Shown piece by piece: positions 1 to 8,998 of a stretch of 64,000 bases of DNA. The stretch comes from Acidobacteriia bacterium UBA6623 (GTDB taxonomy: Bacteria > Acidobacteriota > Terriglobia > Bryobacterales > UBA6623). Every line of letters starts with the position of its first letter. Within the stretch, counting starts at the first letter, position 1. The translations under genes were made by a program, and so were the position numbers. The stretch spans positions 62,001-126,000 of the forward strand of contig DJHJ01000014.1 in the NCBI GenBank assembly GCA_002433055.1. The letters are read 5' to 3'. The notes below the pieces were generated by a model. The model was not told the DNA's origin, made no database searches, and saw nothing but the letters and a program-made list of their open reading frames with translations.

Positions 1-323
1 CAGCTAACAAAGTCATTGTTTCAGTTGAACAAGTGGTTAGTGAAGATGCAATTTATCAGAACCCAGAGCTCACAATTCTCCCTAAGTTTTTCGTTGATTG
101 TGTTGTTGAGATACCGTTGGGAGCACACCCTACGGCCTGCGATTGTAGATATGACTATGACCTAGAGTTTTTATCGAAATACCAGGAATATGCTAAGTCG
201 CCTGAGACATTTAAGGAGTTTCTGAAACGCTATGTGTTCGATGTGGACGATCATTATCAATATTTAGATCTCATCGGCCTTCAACATCTCTTCTCCATCC
301 AGCGACCCAAGGAGATCTCCTAA
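1..323 (+). CDS. CoA-transferase subunit A, C-terminal part (GctA-like)
   Basis: Partial gene cut by the window edge. The reading frame is open from base 3 and the true start lies upstream. The visible ~106 residues resemble the C-terminus of class I CoA-transferase alpha subunits (glutaconate CoA-transferase A / IpdA type), including a conserved VPxGAHP-like stretch (here EIPLGAHPTACDCRYDYD). The stop codon abuts the ATG of the beta-subunit gene, as is usual for the two subunits of this heterodimer, and an AAGGAG ribosome site lies just before the junction. The family moves CoA between acyl-CoA and a carboxylate, or hydrolyses ring-cleavage CoA thioesters (IpdAB). The substrate cannot be told from this fragment. 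The GTG at 33 is an internal codon, not a likely start. Confidence 0.8.
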   Translation, partial: ANKVIVSVEQVVSEDAIYQNPELTILPKFFVDCVVEIPLGAHPTACDCRYDYDLEFLSKYQEYAKSPETFKEFLKRYVFDVDDHYQYLDLIGLQHLFSIQRPKEIS

Positions 324-1136
324 ATGTCTACTGACTATCGAATTCAGGAACTGCTTGCCGTCGAAGTCTCCCGCCACTTGATTGATGAGGAGGTTGTATT
401 TATTGGTATTGGCACTGGAGGTCCAGCATTCATTAGAGCCGTTGGAATTCCACTTACTGCCTGTCGACTAGCGCAACTCAGTCATGCTCCGAACCTGGTT
501 CCGATGCTCGGTCCATTAATCGATCCGGACTTGGATACTTTGCCCTCATCTCTACGTGATGATTATGAGTTGGTCCATTGGCACTCGAAAGCGCAAATCC
601 CAGAACAGGAAGCTTTGGATGTCTTCAAGCGTGGCAAGATGGGTGTTGGGTTCGTTTCAGGAGCACAGATTGACCCCTATGGAAACCTCAACATAGTTGC
701 GATCGGTGACTACGACAAACCCAAGGTAAGACTTGTTGGGCCGCTTGCCCAGACTGATCACTGTGCCTTTGCCAAGCGCACTTTTATTACGATGGAGCAC
801 ACCAAACGTCAGTTTGTCGAAAAGGTAGATTTTATTTCTGGTGCAGGCTATTTAGGCGGCCCGGGTGAACGCGACAGAGTTGGATTGAGACAAGGTGGCC
901 CTGGGTTAGTTTTTACCGACTATTGTGTGCTGGATTTTGATGAGAAAACTGCGCGTATGAAGATTAAATCGTTACACCCCGGAGTTGCCCTTGAGACTGT
1001 AGTAGAGAATACAGGCTTCGAATTGATAATTTCCGACGATATTGAAGTAACCCCTGAGCCAACATCAACCCAAATAGAACTAATTCGACAGCGCATAGAT
1101 CCCGAAGGGTTGTTGCTTGAAGCCAGAGTGCAGTAA
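324..1136 (+). CDS. CoA-transferase subunit B-like protein lacking the usual catalytic Glu
   Basis: 270 residues, full length for the beta subunit of glutaconate-type CoA-transferases. Family features include GIGTGGP near residue 29, the strong FVSGAQIDPYGNLN motif near 110, and the GxGxxGGPGERDR segment near 175. It starts directly after the alpha-subunit stop, so the two are surely co-translated. Where glutaconate CoA-transferase has its catalytic glutamate (the ESG following the APxxxxxx stretch), this protein reads HAPNLVPMLGPL, with Gly at the Glu position. Loss of that Glu is known in IpdB-type members, which act as CoA-thioester ring hydrolases. A hydrolase or a divergent lyase is therefore as likely as a true transferase. 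The family call is firm; the reaction is unknown. Confidence 0.8.
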   Translation: MSTDYRIQELLAVEVSRHLIDEEVVFIGIGTGGPAFIRAVGIPLTACRLAQLSHAPNLVPMLGPLIDPDLDTLPSSLRDDYELVHWHSKAQIPEQEALDVFKRGKMGVGFVSGAQIDPYGNLNIVAIGDYDKPKVRLVGPLAQTDHCAFAKRTFITMEHTKRQFVEKVDFISGAGYLGGPGERDRVGLRQGGPGLVFTDYCVLDFDEKTARMKIKSLHPGVALETVVENTGFELIISDDIEVTPEPTSTQIELIRQRIDPEGLLLEARVQ

Positions 1137-1173
1137 ACTCCGGATTTTCGGATAGAAAATGATCTAGGTTGCC

Positions 1174-2691
1174 ATGAAGAATCTCTTGCTGACCTTAGAC
1201 GCTGGGACAAGCGCTTGCAAAGCCGAGGTTTTTACACATACTGGCAAGTCAATTGCTTCCCATTCGGTTCCCTATCAGATCTATTCTCCCAGCCCCGGTT
1301 ATGCGGAACTTGACTTCTCTGTGCTCAATTCGGCTGTGAGGATCGCTGTTGGTAGATCGATTGAAAGTATCAACACCTCTGAACTGGCTGGCATGGCCGT
1401 CAGTGCTCAACTTGGGCTTGCCGCTATCGGTAGCGATGGCAAATTACTTGGGAATATTTTGACTTGGGCTGATCGTCGTGCCAGCGATCAAGCAAAACTA
1501 ATAGAAGCAACTTTTGGACTGAAAAAGATCTATGACGTGTGTGGTCGTCGAGTTAGTCCGGAATGGCCTTTGGCTAAAATCCTCTACTATCAACAGCATG
1601 AATCGGAGCGACATGCTGCAACCGCAAAGTATCTATCTCTAAAAGATTTTCTTGTATATCGACTAACAGGTAAGTTTGTTACCGACCCGGCGCATGCATC
1701 CTACTCGTTGCTTTACAATGTTGCAACCCAGCAATGGGAACAGGAGTTCATCCAAGCTTTTAAGATTATGGGTGATCAACTTCCTGACGTGTTTTCGGCG
1801 CACAGCATTGCGGGACACACATGGGGAGAGTTTTCGGAAGAACTAGGGCTTCCTGAGGGTACTCCAGTCATCGTTGGCGGCCCAGATGGTAGTACCGGTT
1901 CACTCGGTGCTGGCCTGGTTTCTGAACAAACCACAGTTAATGTTGCTGGCACGACGGACGTTGTTTTCAAATGTTCTAGCGAGCCCGTTTTTGACCCTTT
2001 CCACGGTACGATTGTCAATTGTTACTTAATTCCGGGTAGCTGGGTTTCCGGAGGTCCGATGTCGACTACTGGTGGTTGTCTGCAGTGGTTTGTGCAGTGT
2101 TTTGCAGATGCCGAAAAGAAACAGGCCTCTGAGCAGGGTGTGTCGGTGTACGAAATACTAGACCGGCAGGCAAGTCAGGTTTCAGCAGGTTCAGAAAAAT
2201 TAATTGCTTTTCCTACTCTCGTAGGAGAACGTACACCGTTTTGGGAACCAGAACGCCGAGGGAGCTTTCTTGGATTAGGGCCACAGCACACCAAAGCTCA
2301 CATGTACCGAGCAATTATGGAAGGCAGCGCTTTTAGTGTCAGAGCACTTTGTGAGCGATTAGATGAGCAGAGTGGTTCTGCAGATCAAGTCATACTAGCG
2401 GGAGGGGGAGCAAAGAGCCGTTTGTGGACCCAAATACGCGCCGATATTTTTGGAAAACCCATTCGATTGCCACAGACATTAGAAGCGACTAATCTGGGTT
2501 CTGCATTGCTGGCCGCGGTTGGACTTGGTCTTTACTCCGACTTCCAAGAAGCGGCTCAAGAGATGATCAGGATGGGCCCAGTGGTTGAACCTAACCAGGA
2601 CAATCAGTCCAGGTATCAGGATCTCTATGAAACTTTCTGTGAATTCCACGACGTCCTGGGCCCAGCCTCTAGGACGCTCGCTGACCTGTAA
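1174..2691 (+). CDS. FGGY-family carbohydrate kinase (xylulokinase-like)
   Basis: 505 residues, the usual FGGY length. The N-terminal phosphate loop reads LTLDAGTSACKAEVF, the GGPDGSTGSLGAG motif carries the likely catalytic base Asp at about residue 238, and the second-domain ATP motif AGGGAKSRLWTQIRADIFG is near 410. The family phosphorylates sugars or polyols with ATP in the cytosol. Subfamily (xylulose, erythritol, autoinducer-2 or other) cannot be read from motifs. It follows the CoA-transferase genes by 37 bases on the same strand, so co-transcription is likely, although the functional link is not obvious. No sugar transporter or isomerase is adjacent. Confidence 0.85.
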   Translation: MKNLLLTLDAGTSACKAEVFTHTGKSIASHSVPYQIYSPSPGYAELDFSVLNSAVRIAVGRSIESINTSELAGMAVSAQLGLAAIGSDGKLLGNILTWADRRASDQAKLIEATFGLKKIYDVCGRRVSPEWPLAKILYYQQHESERHAATAKYLSLKDFLVYRLTGKFVTDPAHASYSLLYNVATQQWEQEFIQAFKIMGDQLPDVFSAHSIAGHTWGEFSEELGLPEGTPVIVGGPDGSTGSLGAGLVSEQTTVNVAGTTDVVFKCSSEPVFDPFHGTIVNCYLIPGSWVSGGPMSTTGGCLQWFVQCFADAEKKQASEQGVSVYEILDRQASQVSAGSEKLIAFPTLVGERTPFWEPERRGSFLGLGPQHTKAHMYRAIMEGSAFSVRALCERLDEQSGSADQVILAGGGAKSRLWTQIRADIFGKPIRLPQTLEATNLGSALLAAVGLGLYSDFQEAAQEMIRMGPVVEPNQDNQSRYQDLYETFCEFHDVLGPASRTLADL

Positions 2692-2735
2692 TCTATGCCA
2701 CTGTGTCAATGCAATCCTGAAGCCACGCTGAAAAA

Positions 2736-4097
2736 CTAGTTTGAGGCCACTTTGTTTCTGAGCGGGACAGGGCTGAAGTCACTCAACAATTTGCCTGTCT
2801 TTGGATTGAAAATTCGGATACGTCCATCGTAGCCTGCAACAGTAATCTGGTCACCCTTGGGGTGAAATTCTATAGCGAAGACTCCTTCGTTTACTTCATT
2901 TAGCGTCGTAATACGTTTCCCTGTTTCTGTTTCGTATATTGGTACTTCATCACTCATACCTCCCACGGCAATATGGCTACCATCTGGACTGAATGCAAGG
3001 GAAAAGATCTTAGCCTTTTGTTCTTCGAATTCGCGGACAAGTGTTGAATCGTCGGCGATCTTAAGAGCACGAGGGCGATCCATCATGTATAGGTAGGGCA
3101 CTCGGTCCAGTCCTCCCACTAAAACATAGTCGCGTCGAGGGTGTCGCTCTATTGCGTATAGTTGGTCTCTTAAAAGGTTGATATTTTCAAGGAATGCTCC
3201 AGTTTCAGAATTTGTCAGTTTGGCAGCACGGTCACGTCCGATTGTTACTACGCGTTTACCATCAATACCATATACAGTGTCCAGGACCCAGTCTTCATGG
3301 TGACCAACCTTGAAGATTTCCTTTCCGGTTGCAATTTCGAAGACACGTACACTCTTATCAGCTCCACCAGCACAAATAAATTTCCCATCTGGGGAGACAG
3401 CACCACCGAACAGCGTATCGGCCGTAGATATTATGGAGCGAGTCTGCGTTCTTGTCTGAATATCCCAGATTTGTATTTCCCCAAACTGTGCTGGCGTGCC
3501 ACCGACCGCAACTATTGTTTTTCCGTCAGGCGTAAAAGACAGTCCAGTGATACGTTCTGACTTGCCAAGCAAGCGTGCAACAATTTTCAACCCATCGGAT
3601 TTGTGGACCAAAATCTCCTTGTAGCCTCCAATAACTAGGAAGGTGCCGTCGGGTGAGTAAGTCAGTCCGTCTACAGCTGGGGGGTGTATGTATGTTGGAG
3701 GTTCTACAGGGACTTGTGGACCTTTTTCAGATTCAAGAGTATCCACCTTAGCTCCCTGGGTGACCCAGCGTTTTAAGATCGCTATTTCAGCTTCAGGCAA
3801 TGGATCCGCTCCCATCGGCATCATGGGTTTCACGTTGCCGGTTAGCATTCCGATCAGACGGCTTTTTTCTGGGGCTCCAGCCATCAAGATTGGACCGTTT
3901 TGACCTCCTGCCATAATGCCGTCATACTCGGTCAAATTAAGGCCACCCATCTTCGTGGCGGGTTGGTGGCAACCTGAGCACGAACGTTGGATTATTGGTT
4001 TGATGTCGTTGGTGTAGCTAACATCAACAGCTGCCAATGGCATGGATATAGTTAAAACGTACAATATTTTGAAAACTAAATTACTAAGAAGTTTCAT
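2736..4097 (-). CDS. Exported cytochrome c-WD40 beta-propeller protein
   Basis: The preferred start is the ATG at 4097, because it opens a clean signal peptide (MKLLSNLVFKILYVLTISMP, then LAAVD). The longer frame to 4148 would put 17 hydrophilic residues in front, and its ATG overlaps a TATAAT-like sequence. About 453 residues. A planctomycete-type cytochrome c domain (residues ~28-110) carries one heme site, CSGCH (40-44), with the MMPMGADPLP-type distal Met segment. After a proline linker come at least six WD40-like repeats (DGTFLVIGG, DGKTIVAVGG, DGKFICAGG, DGSHIAVGG and others) filling the rest. Likely periplasmic or surface-located. The role is unknown; such heme-propeller fusions are common in Planctomycetota and allies. 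Confidence 0.8.
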   Translation of the reverse strand: MKLLSNLVFKILYVLTISMPLAAVDVSYTNDIKPIIQRSCSGCHQPATKMGGLNLTEYDGIMAGGQNGPILMAGAPEKSRLIGMLTGNVKPMMPMGADPLPEAEIAILKRWVTQGAKVDTLESEKGPQVPVEPPTYIHPPAVDGLTYSPDGTFLVIGGYKEILVHKSDGLKIVARLLGKSERITGLSFTPDGKTIVAVGGTPAQFGEIQIWDIQTRTQTRSIISTADTLFGGAVSPDGKFICAGGADKSVRVFEIATGKEIFKVGHHEDWVLDTVYGIDGKRVVTIGRDRAAKLTNSETGAFLENINLLRDQLYAIERHPRRDYVLVGGLDRVPYLYMMDRPRALKIADDSTLVREFEEQKAKIFSLAFSPDGSHIAVGGMSDEVPIYETETGKRITTLNEVNEGVFAIEFHPKGDQITVAGYDGRIRIFNPKTGKLLSDFSPVPLRNKVASN

Positions 4098-4178
4098 AGC
4101 GGGCGGCCTTATTGAATACAAGTCTTTGGATAGGTAAATCAAGCGCATTATACACCAGAGTTCGGTCCAGCAGAAATA

Positions 4179-7100
4179 CTATCCTGGTATCACTTCTACG
4201 GAACCAGAGCCGCAAATTTCTTCGATCTGTTTGCAGAGGGTACGATCAGCTTGAACACGATCGGATAGATCGTAGGAGATAAGAAAGTCATCTGATTTCA
4301 TGAGGCGGAGTCGGACGTCTGTATCACCGGGTCGGCGCTGAAACAGTTTATGTAAGAGCTCCGCTCGAGACAGCCCATTAGATGCGTTTTTTCCACCGAG
4401 GTGGACCGTTATCATGATCTGCTTCGGGAGTGAAACACGGGCGTTGTCTAGCGAGACAACCTCAGTTACGGCCACCTTAGGTGCAGCATTCTCTTCCATG
4501 CGGAGACTGCCACGTAGCAGGACGGCTTTGTCTTCTTCGAGCTGAGGGGAAAGATCTTCGTATGAGTTGGCGAAGACCAGCAGTTCAATACTACCCTTGA
4601 GGTCTTCAAGGGTTGCTGATATCCATGGACGTCCCTCACGATTTCGTTTGCGAGTAACTCCTGTTAGTACACCACATAGAACAACTGGACTTCCTTGGTC
4701 AAGTTCAGCCAGACAGGTGCTGTCCTGAGAGGTTAATTCAGCAATTTTCTCATGGTAAGCGTTAAGTGGGTGCCCTGTAACGTAGAAGCCGAGCATCTCC
4801 TTTTCACCGGCGAGATTCTCTTTTTCGGACCATTCTGGGACCTCGGGCAGTGCATCGTCAGAAGACGATGATTCTTGTTTCAAGGTGGCAAAAAGACCGC
4901 CTTGGCCTGTCAAACGGTCTCGTGTCGCTTTCTGTCCAAGTTCGACGGCACGCTCTAGTGCTGCGATCAGCTGTGCGCGGTGTCCACCTAGGGAATCGAA
5001 GGCACCGGCTTTCATGGCGGACTCCATCATGCGTTTGTTGACATGTGTCCAATCGACAGATTCGGCAAAGTGATAGAGCGAACGGAAGCTCCCTTCTTCG
5101 TTGCGAGCTTGCATGATGGCCTTGACCGCATTTTTCCCAACATTTTTAATAGCTCCCATGCCAAAGCGAATGGTGTTTTCGCCTGCTGGGGTGAAGTTCC
5201 AGTCACTCGAGTTGCAATCCGGCGGCAAAATCTCGATACCCATGTCACCACATTCATTGATGTACTTCACTACTTTGTCAGTGTTATTAGTTTCAGATGA
5301 GAGTAGTGCTGCCATGAAATATATTGGGTGATGTGCCTTGAGATAAGCGGTCAAGAATGCTACAAAGCCATATGCAGCAGAGTGAGATTTATTGAAACCG
5401 TATCCAGCAAATTGTTCCATTAGATCGAACAACTTGATGACTTTATTTTTCGGGTATTCACGCTCTAGTGCGCCGTTCAAAAAGCGCTCCCGTTGGGCTG
5501 CCATTTCCTCGGCTTTTTTCTTTCCCATGGCCCGACGGAGCAAGTCAGCTTCCCCAAGGGAGTATCCAGCTACGCGGTTGGCGATCTGCATAACCTGCTC
5601 TTGGTATACGATGACGCCATAAGTCTCCTCGAGGATATCCTTCAAAACTGGAAGATCGTAGGTGACGGGCTTGCGGCCGTGACGCCGATCTATGAAATCG
5701 CTGACCATACCTCCTTGTATCGGTCCGGGGCGATATAGAGCGTTAAGCGCAATTAAATCCTCCAGGCGTTCTGGTTGGTATCGGCGTAGGATGTCTCGCA
5801 TACCCTCGGACTCGAACTGAAATACTCCACTTGTCAAACCTTTACCAAGAAGCGAGTACGTATCTTTGTCGTCTAGTGGTAGTTGATCGGGGTTGAGTTC
5901 GATGCCCTTACCTTCTTTGAGTAGTCTCTGTGCTTCTTCGATAACAGTGAGAGTAGTTAACCCTAGAAAATCCATCTTGAGCAAAGACAATTTGTCGAGA
6001 CTTTTCATGTCGTACTGGGTAACGATCTCGTCCTTTGCTGTTTTATAGAGGGGCACCAACTCGCGAAGGGGTCGCGGGGCGATTACGACTCCAGCTGCAT
6101 GTACGGAAGGATTACGGGATACTCCTTCTAGGCGCTGAGCTGTTTCCATTAAGCGCCCAATTTCAGGTTCATTTTTGGCTCGCGTAGCTAGTTTGGGTTC
6201 TTGCTTAAGGGCGTCGGCTAATTTTATGTTAAGAACATTCGGAACCATCTTCGTTAGCCGATCGACGTCAGTGAAGGTCATATCCATTACACGGCCCACA
6301 TCTTTTATGGCAGCCTTGGCTTGGAGTGTATTAAAGGTGATGATCTGTGCAACCTGTTCGCGACCGTACCTCTCAGTAACGTATTGGATTACTTCACCGC
6401 GTCGGTGCATGCAGAAATCTATGTCGATGTCAGGCATGCTGACACGTTCCGGGTTCAAAAATCGCTCGAATAGGAGGCCATATTGAAGTGGATCCATGTC
6501 GGTAATTCGCATCGCGTAAGCCACGAGTGAGCCGGCTGCTGAGCCACGTCCTGGCCCGACAGGAATTTTTTGACCACGTGCAAAACGTATAAAATCCCAG
6601 ACGATGAGGAAATAACCGGCGTATTTCATCTGCTGAATGATGCGGATCTCGTGATCCAACCGTTCGTTGTATTCGACGAGTTCGTGCTTGAGTCGACCAG
6701 CAGTTTGAAGAGCTTCTAGTTCAGATTTACGCTCTTCTAGTCCTTGTCGAGCAACCCATTCAAAATAAGTATCAGCGGAGTGTCCTTCTGGAACTTCAAA
6801 TGCCGGAAAGGGGTCATCGACTTTATCTAGAGTTAGGTTGCATTGTTCCGAGATTTCCCAAGTTCGATCGAGAGGGGCTGAGTCGCCGTCGAATAATGCC
6901 AACATTTCTTCACGCGACTTGATGTAGAATTCATCAGTCGAAAAACGCATACGATTTGGATCACTGAGAGTTTTTCCAGTCTGAATACACAGCAGAGCTT
7001 CATGAGCTCGGGCATCCTCTTTGGTCAAGTAATGGGCATCATTTGTCGCCACCATCGGAATTCCGGTCTCTCTACTTAGGCGAAACACATGCGGCAATAA

Positions 7101-7655
7101 TTGTTTATCGAGATCGAGTCCATGGTCTTGCACTTCGAGATAAAAATTATCTTTTCCAAAAATGTCGAGGTATGTGTAGGCAAGGCGTCGCCCTTCTTCA
7201 TAACCTTTGTTGAGGAGGGCTTCGTTTAAATCACCACGTAGACACGCTGAAGTACAAATTAGCCCCTTGGATTTCGACGCTAATAGATCTTTATCAATAC
7301 GTGGTTTGTAATAAAAGCCATCAAGGTATCCGGTCGAAACGAGATCGATGAGGTTGCGGTAGCCCTCGAGATCCTTGCATAGCAATAACAGGTGATTGTA
7401 GCGGTCAGACTCGTTACGGACGTGGCGCCCCTTTTGAGAAACGTAAACCTCGCAGCCAATTATTGGTTTGATGCCCTTAGCCTTAGCAGCCTCGTAGAAT
7501 TCAACTGCACCGAACAGATTGCCGTGATCAGTCATGGCGATGGCAGGCATCTCCTGCTGCTCTGCCAAGGTCATCAATTTTGAGATCGAGCAGGCTCCGT
7601 CCAGCAGCGAGTAGTCAGTGTGACAGTGGAGATGGATGAACGGAGCATTTGCCAT
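4179..7655 (-). CDS. dnaE: DNA polymerase III alpha subunit (replicative polymerase)
   Basis: 1158 residues, the standard DnaE size. The PHP domain starts at once (HLHCHTDYSLLDGACSI, residues 8-24) and extends to about 270. The C-family polymerase core contains GPGRGSAAGSLVAYA and the catalytic aspartates in PDIDIDFCMHRRGE near residue 410. Conserved YGFNKSHSAAYGFVAF and GHPLNAYHEKI segments follow, with an OB-fold (VVLCGVLTGVTRKRNREG) near 985. A short C-terminal tail completes the protein. It copies the chromosome with the clamp and clamp loader. The DnaE1 layout, lacking a DnaQ-type exonuclease insert, separates it from PolC. It ends 81 bases before the cytochrome-WD40 gene start on the same strand, though the two need not be one operon. 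Confidence 0.98.
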   Translation of the reverse strand: MANAPFIHLHCHTDYSLLDGACSISKLMTLAEQQEMPAIAMTDHGNLFGAVEFYEAAKAKGIKPIIGCEVYVSQKGRHVRNESDRYNHLLLLCKDLEGYRNLIDLVSTGYLDGFYYKPRIDKDLLASKSKGLICTSACLRGDLNEALLNKGYEEGRRLAYTYLDIFGKDNFYLEVQDHGLDLDKQLLPHVFRLSRETGIPMVATNDAHYLTKEDARAHEALLCIQTGKTLSDPNRMRFSTDEFYIKSREEMLALFDGDSAPLDRTWEISEQCNLTLDKVDDPFPAFEVPEGHSADTYFEWVARQGLEERKSELEALQTAGRLKHELVEYNERLDHEIRIIQQMKYAGYFLIVWDFIRFARGQKIPVGPGRGSAAGSLVAYAMRITDMDPLQYGLLFERFLNPERVSMPDIDIDFCMHRRGEVIQYVTERYGREQVAQIITFNTLQAKAAIKDVGRVMDMTFTDVDRLTKMVPNVLNIKLADALKQEPKLATRAKNEPEIGRLMETAQRLEGVSRNPSVHAAGVVIAPRPLRELVPLYKTAKDEIVTQYDMKSLDKLSLLKMDFLGLTTLTVIEEAQRLLKEGKGIELNPDQLPLDDKDTYSLLGKGLTSGVFQFESEGMRDILRRYQPERLEDLIALNALYRPGPIQGGMVSDFIDRRHGRKPVTYDLPVLKDILEETYGVIVYQEQVMQIANRVAGYSLGEADLLRRAMGKKKAEEMAAQRERFLNGALEREYPKNKVIKLFDLMEQFAGYGFNKSHSAAYGFVAFLTAYLKAHHPIYFMAALLSSETNNTDKVVKYINECGDMGIEILPPDCNSSDWNFTPAGENTIRFGMGAIKNVGKNAVKAIMQARNEEGSFRSLYHFAESVDWTHVNKRMMESAMKAGAFDSLGGHRAQLIAALERAVELGQKATRDRLTGQGGLFATLKQESSSSDDALPEVPEWSEKENLAGEKEMLGFYVTGHPLNAYHEKIAELTSQDSTCLAELDQGSPVVLCGVLTGVTRKRNREGRPWISATLEDLKGSIELLVFANSYEDLSPQLEEDKAVLLRGSLRMEENAAPKVAVTEVVSLDNARVSLPKQIMITVHLGGKNASNGLSRAELLHKLFQRRPGDTDVRLRLMKSDDFLISYDLSDRVQADRTLCKQIEEICGSGSVEVIPG

Positions 7656-7865
7656 CGCTGTCCAGTATAGGGGTGGAGGTGGAAGGGGTCAAACTGGTGA
7701 CACGGTAACGGGGAGCCAAAGTTCGTCAGTTTCAATTTGCTGTTAGTGATTGTGGCCAACATTACATCGTTTTAACTAGACCAAAGTGGTTATACAGTGA
7801 CGCTTATTAAGCTTGATACCAATACGCTTTGTTACAATCGCATTCTGTCAGAGAGGAATTAAACG

Positions 7866-8834
7866 ATGAAAGCTATACGAGTTCACGAGCATGGAGGTCC
7901 GGAAGTTTTGAAGTATGAAGATGTGCCGGATCTCAAACCGGCTTCTAATGAGGTCATCGTCAAAATAGATGCCTCTGGGGTTAACTTCATAGACATCTAT
8001 TTGCGCAACGGCCTTTATAAGAACGAGTTGCCTTTCACTAATGGACAAGAGGGGGCGGGTGTAGTTACAGCCCTGGGCTCCGGTGTTTCAGAATTTGATG
8101 TAGGTGACCGCGTTGCATACGCTGGCGTGATCGGTTCCTATGCAGAGCAGTCAGCAGTGCCGGCGTCGAAACTGGTCAGTGTCCCAGATGGACTTGATAC
8201 GAGTTTGGCCGCAGCAGTGTTGGTGCAGGGAATGACGGTGCATTACTTGACTCACTCGACGTTCACCTTAGGGCCGAGTCATACGGCACTCGTACATGCC
8301 GCAGCGGGTGGTGTAGGGCTATTGCTAGTACAGGTGGCCAAGATGCTCGGCGCTCGAGTGATTGCGACCTGTTCAACTGAAGAGAAAGCAGCAAAGGTTC
8401 TCCGTGCTGGTGCAGACGAAGTAATCATCTATAGCCAGCAAGACTTCGAGCCCGAGGTCAAGCGATTAACTGATGGAGCTGGAGTCGATGTTGTTTACGA
8501 TTCAGTAGGGAAAACCACCTGGGAGGGTAGTCTTAACAGTCTTAGACCACGTGGCATGGCCGTATTTTTTGGAAATTCTAGTGGGCCAGTTCCAGCAATA
8601 GAGCCCCTAACACTGGCACAAAAGGGCTCTTTGTTTGTGACCAGACCGATTTTGGGGCACTATGCTGCTTTGCGCGAAGAACTTGAGCAACGCTCCTCAG
8701 ACTTATTCAATTGGGTCAAATCAGGAGCGCTTGATGTAGAGATTGGTGAGACATTTTCTCTTTCAGAAGCGAGTGAAGCCCAGCGCAAACTAGCCGCACG
8801 ACTTACAACAGGAAAATTGTTGCTTAAACCGTAA
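7866..8834 (+). CDS. NADPH:quinone oxidoreductase, zeta-crystallin type
   Basis: 322 residues, typical of Qor/zeta-crystallin proteins in the zinc-independent medium-chain dehydrogenase superfamily. The N-terminal GroES-like domain has NFIDIYLRNGLY and GQEGAGVV. The Rossmann domain has HAAAGGVGLLLVQVAKMLGA (about 142-161), the classic AAGGVG NADPH-binding loop. The structural and catalytic zinc cysteines of alcohol dehydrogenases are absent. The family reduces quinones or enones in the cytosol using NADPH. A GAGAGGAATT ribosome site precedes the ATG. The gene is divergent from dnaE across a 210-base gap and appears to be a single-gene unit. Confidence 0.9.
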   Translation: MKAIRVHEHGGPEVLKYEDVPDLKPASNEVIVKIDASGVNFIDIYLRNGLYKNELPFTNGQEGAGVVTALGSGVSEFDVGDRVAYAGVIGSYAEQSAVPASKLVSVPDGLDTSLAAAVLVQGMTVHYLTHSTFTLGPSHTALVHAAAGGVGLLLVQVAKMLGARVIATCSTEEKAAKVLRAGADEVIIYSQQDFEPEVKRLTDGAGVDVVYDSVGKTTWEGSLNSLRPRGMAVFFGNSSGPVPAIEPLTLAQKGSLFVTRPILGHYAALREELEQRSSDLFNWVKSGALDVEIGETFSLSEASEAQRKLAARLTTGKLLLKP

Positions 8835-8998
8835 CACTTTCGAAAGTTTCCAACCTTGGAACTTCTCACCAGAGGAGTGACGCTGCGTATCTGCGGTGTC
8901 ATATCTCTTGGATTGCACGGCTCAGTAAGCCAAAGAAACTGTTTTGTAAACGCAGGACAAGGATCCGAAAAGGTTTCAGTATTGATTTCTAGCCATTT

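Noticed and set aside
4098..4148. Extended start of the cytochrome-WD40 protein
   Set aside because: Would place a hydrophilic leader before a perfect signal peptide, and the ATG overlaps a TATAAT-like word; internal ATG 4097 fits better.
8830..8860. ACTTTCGAAAGT palindrome after the quinone reductase gene, considered as a terminator
   Set aside because: A perfect 12-base palindrome has no loop, no U-tract follows and the neighbouring CCAA/TTGG pair is too weak.
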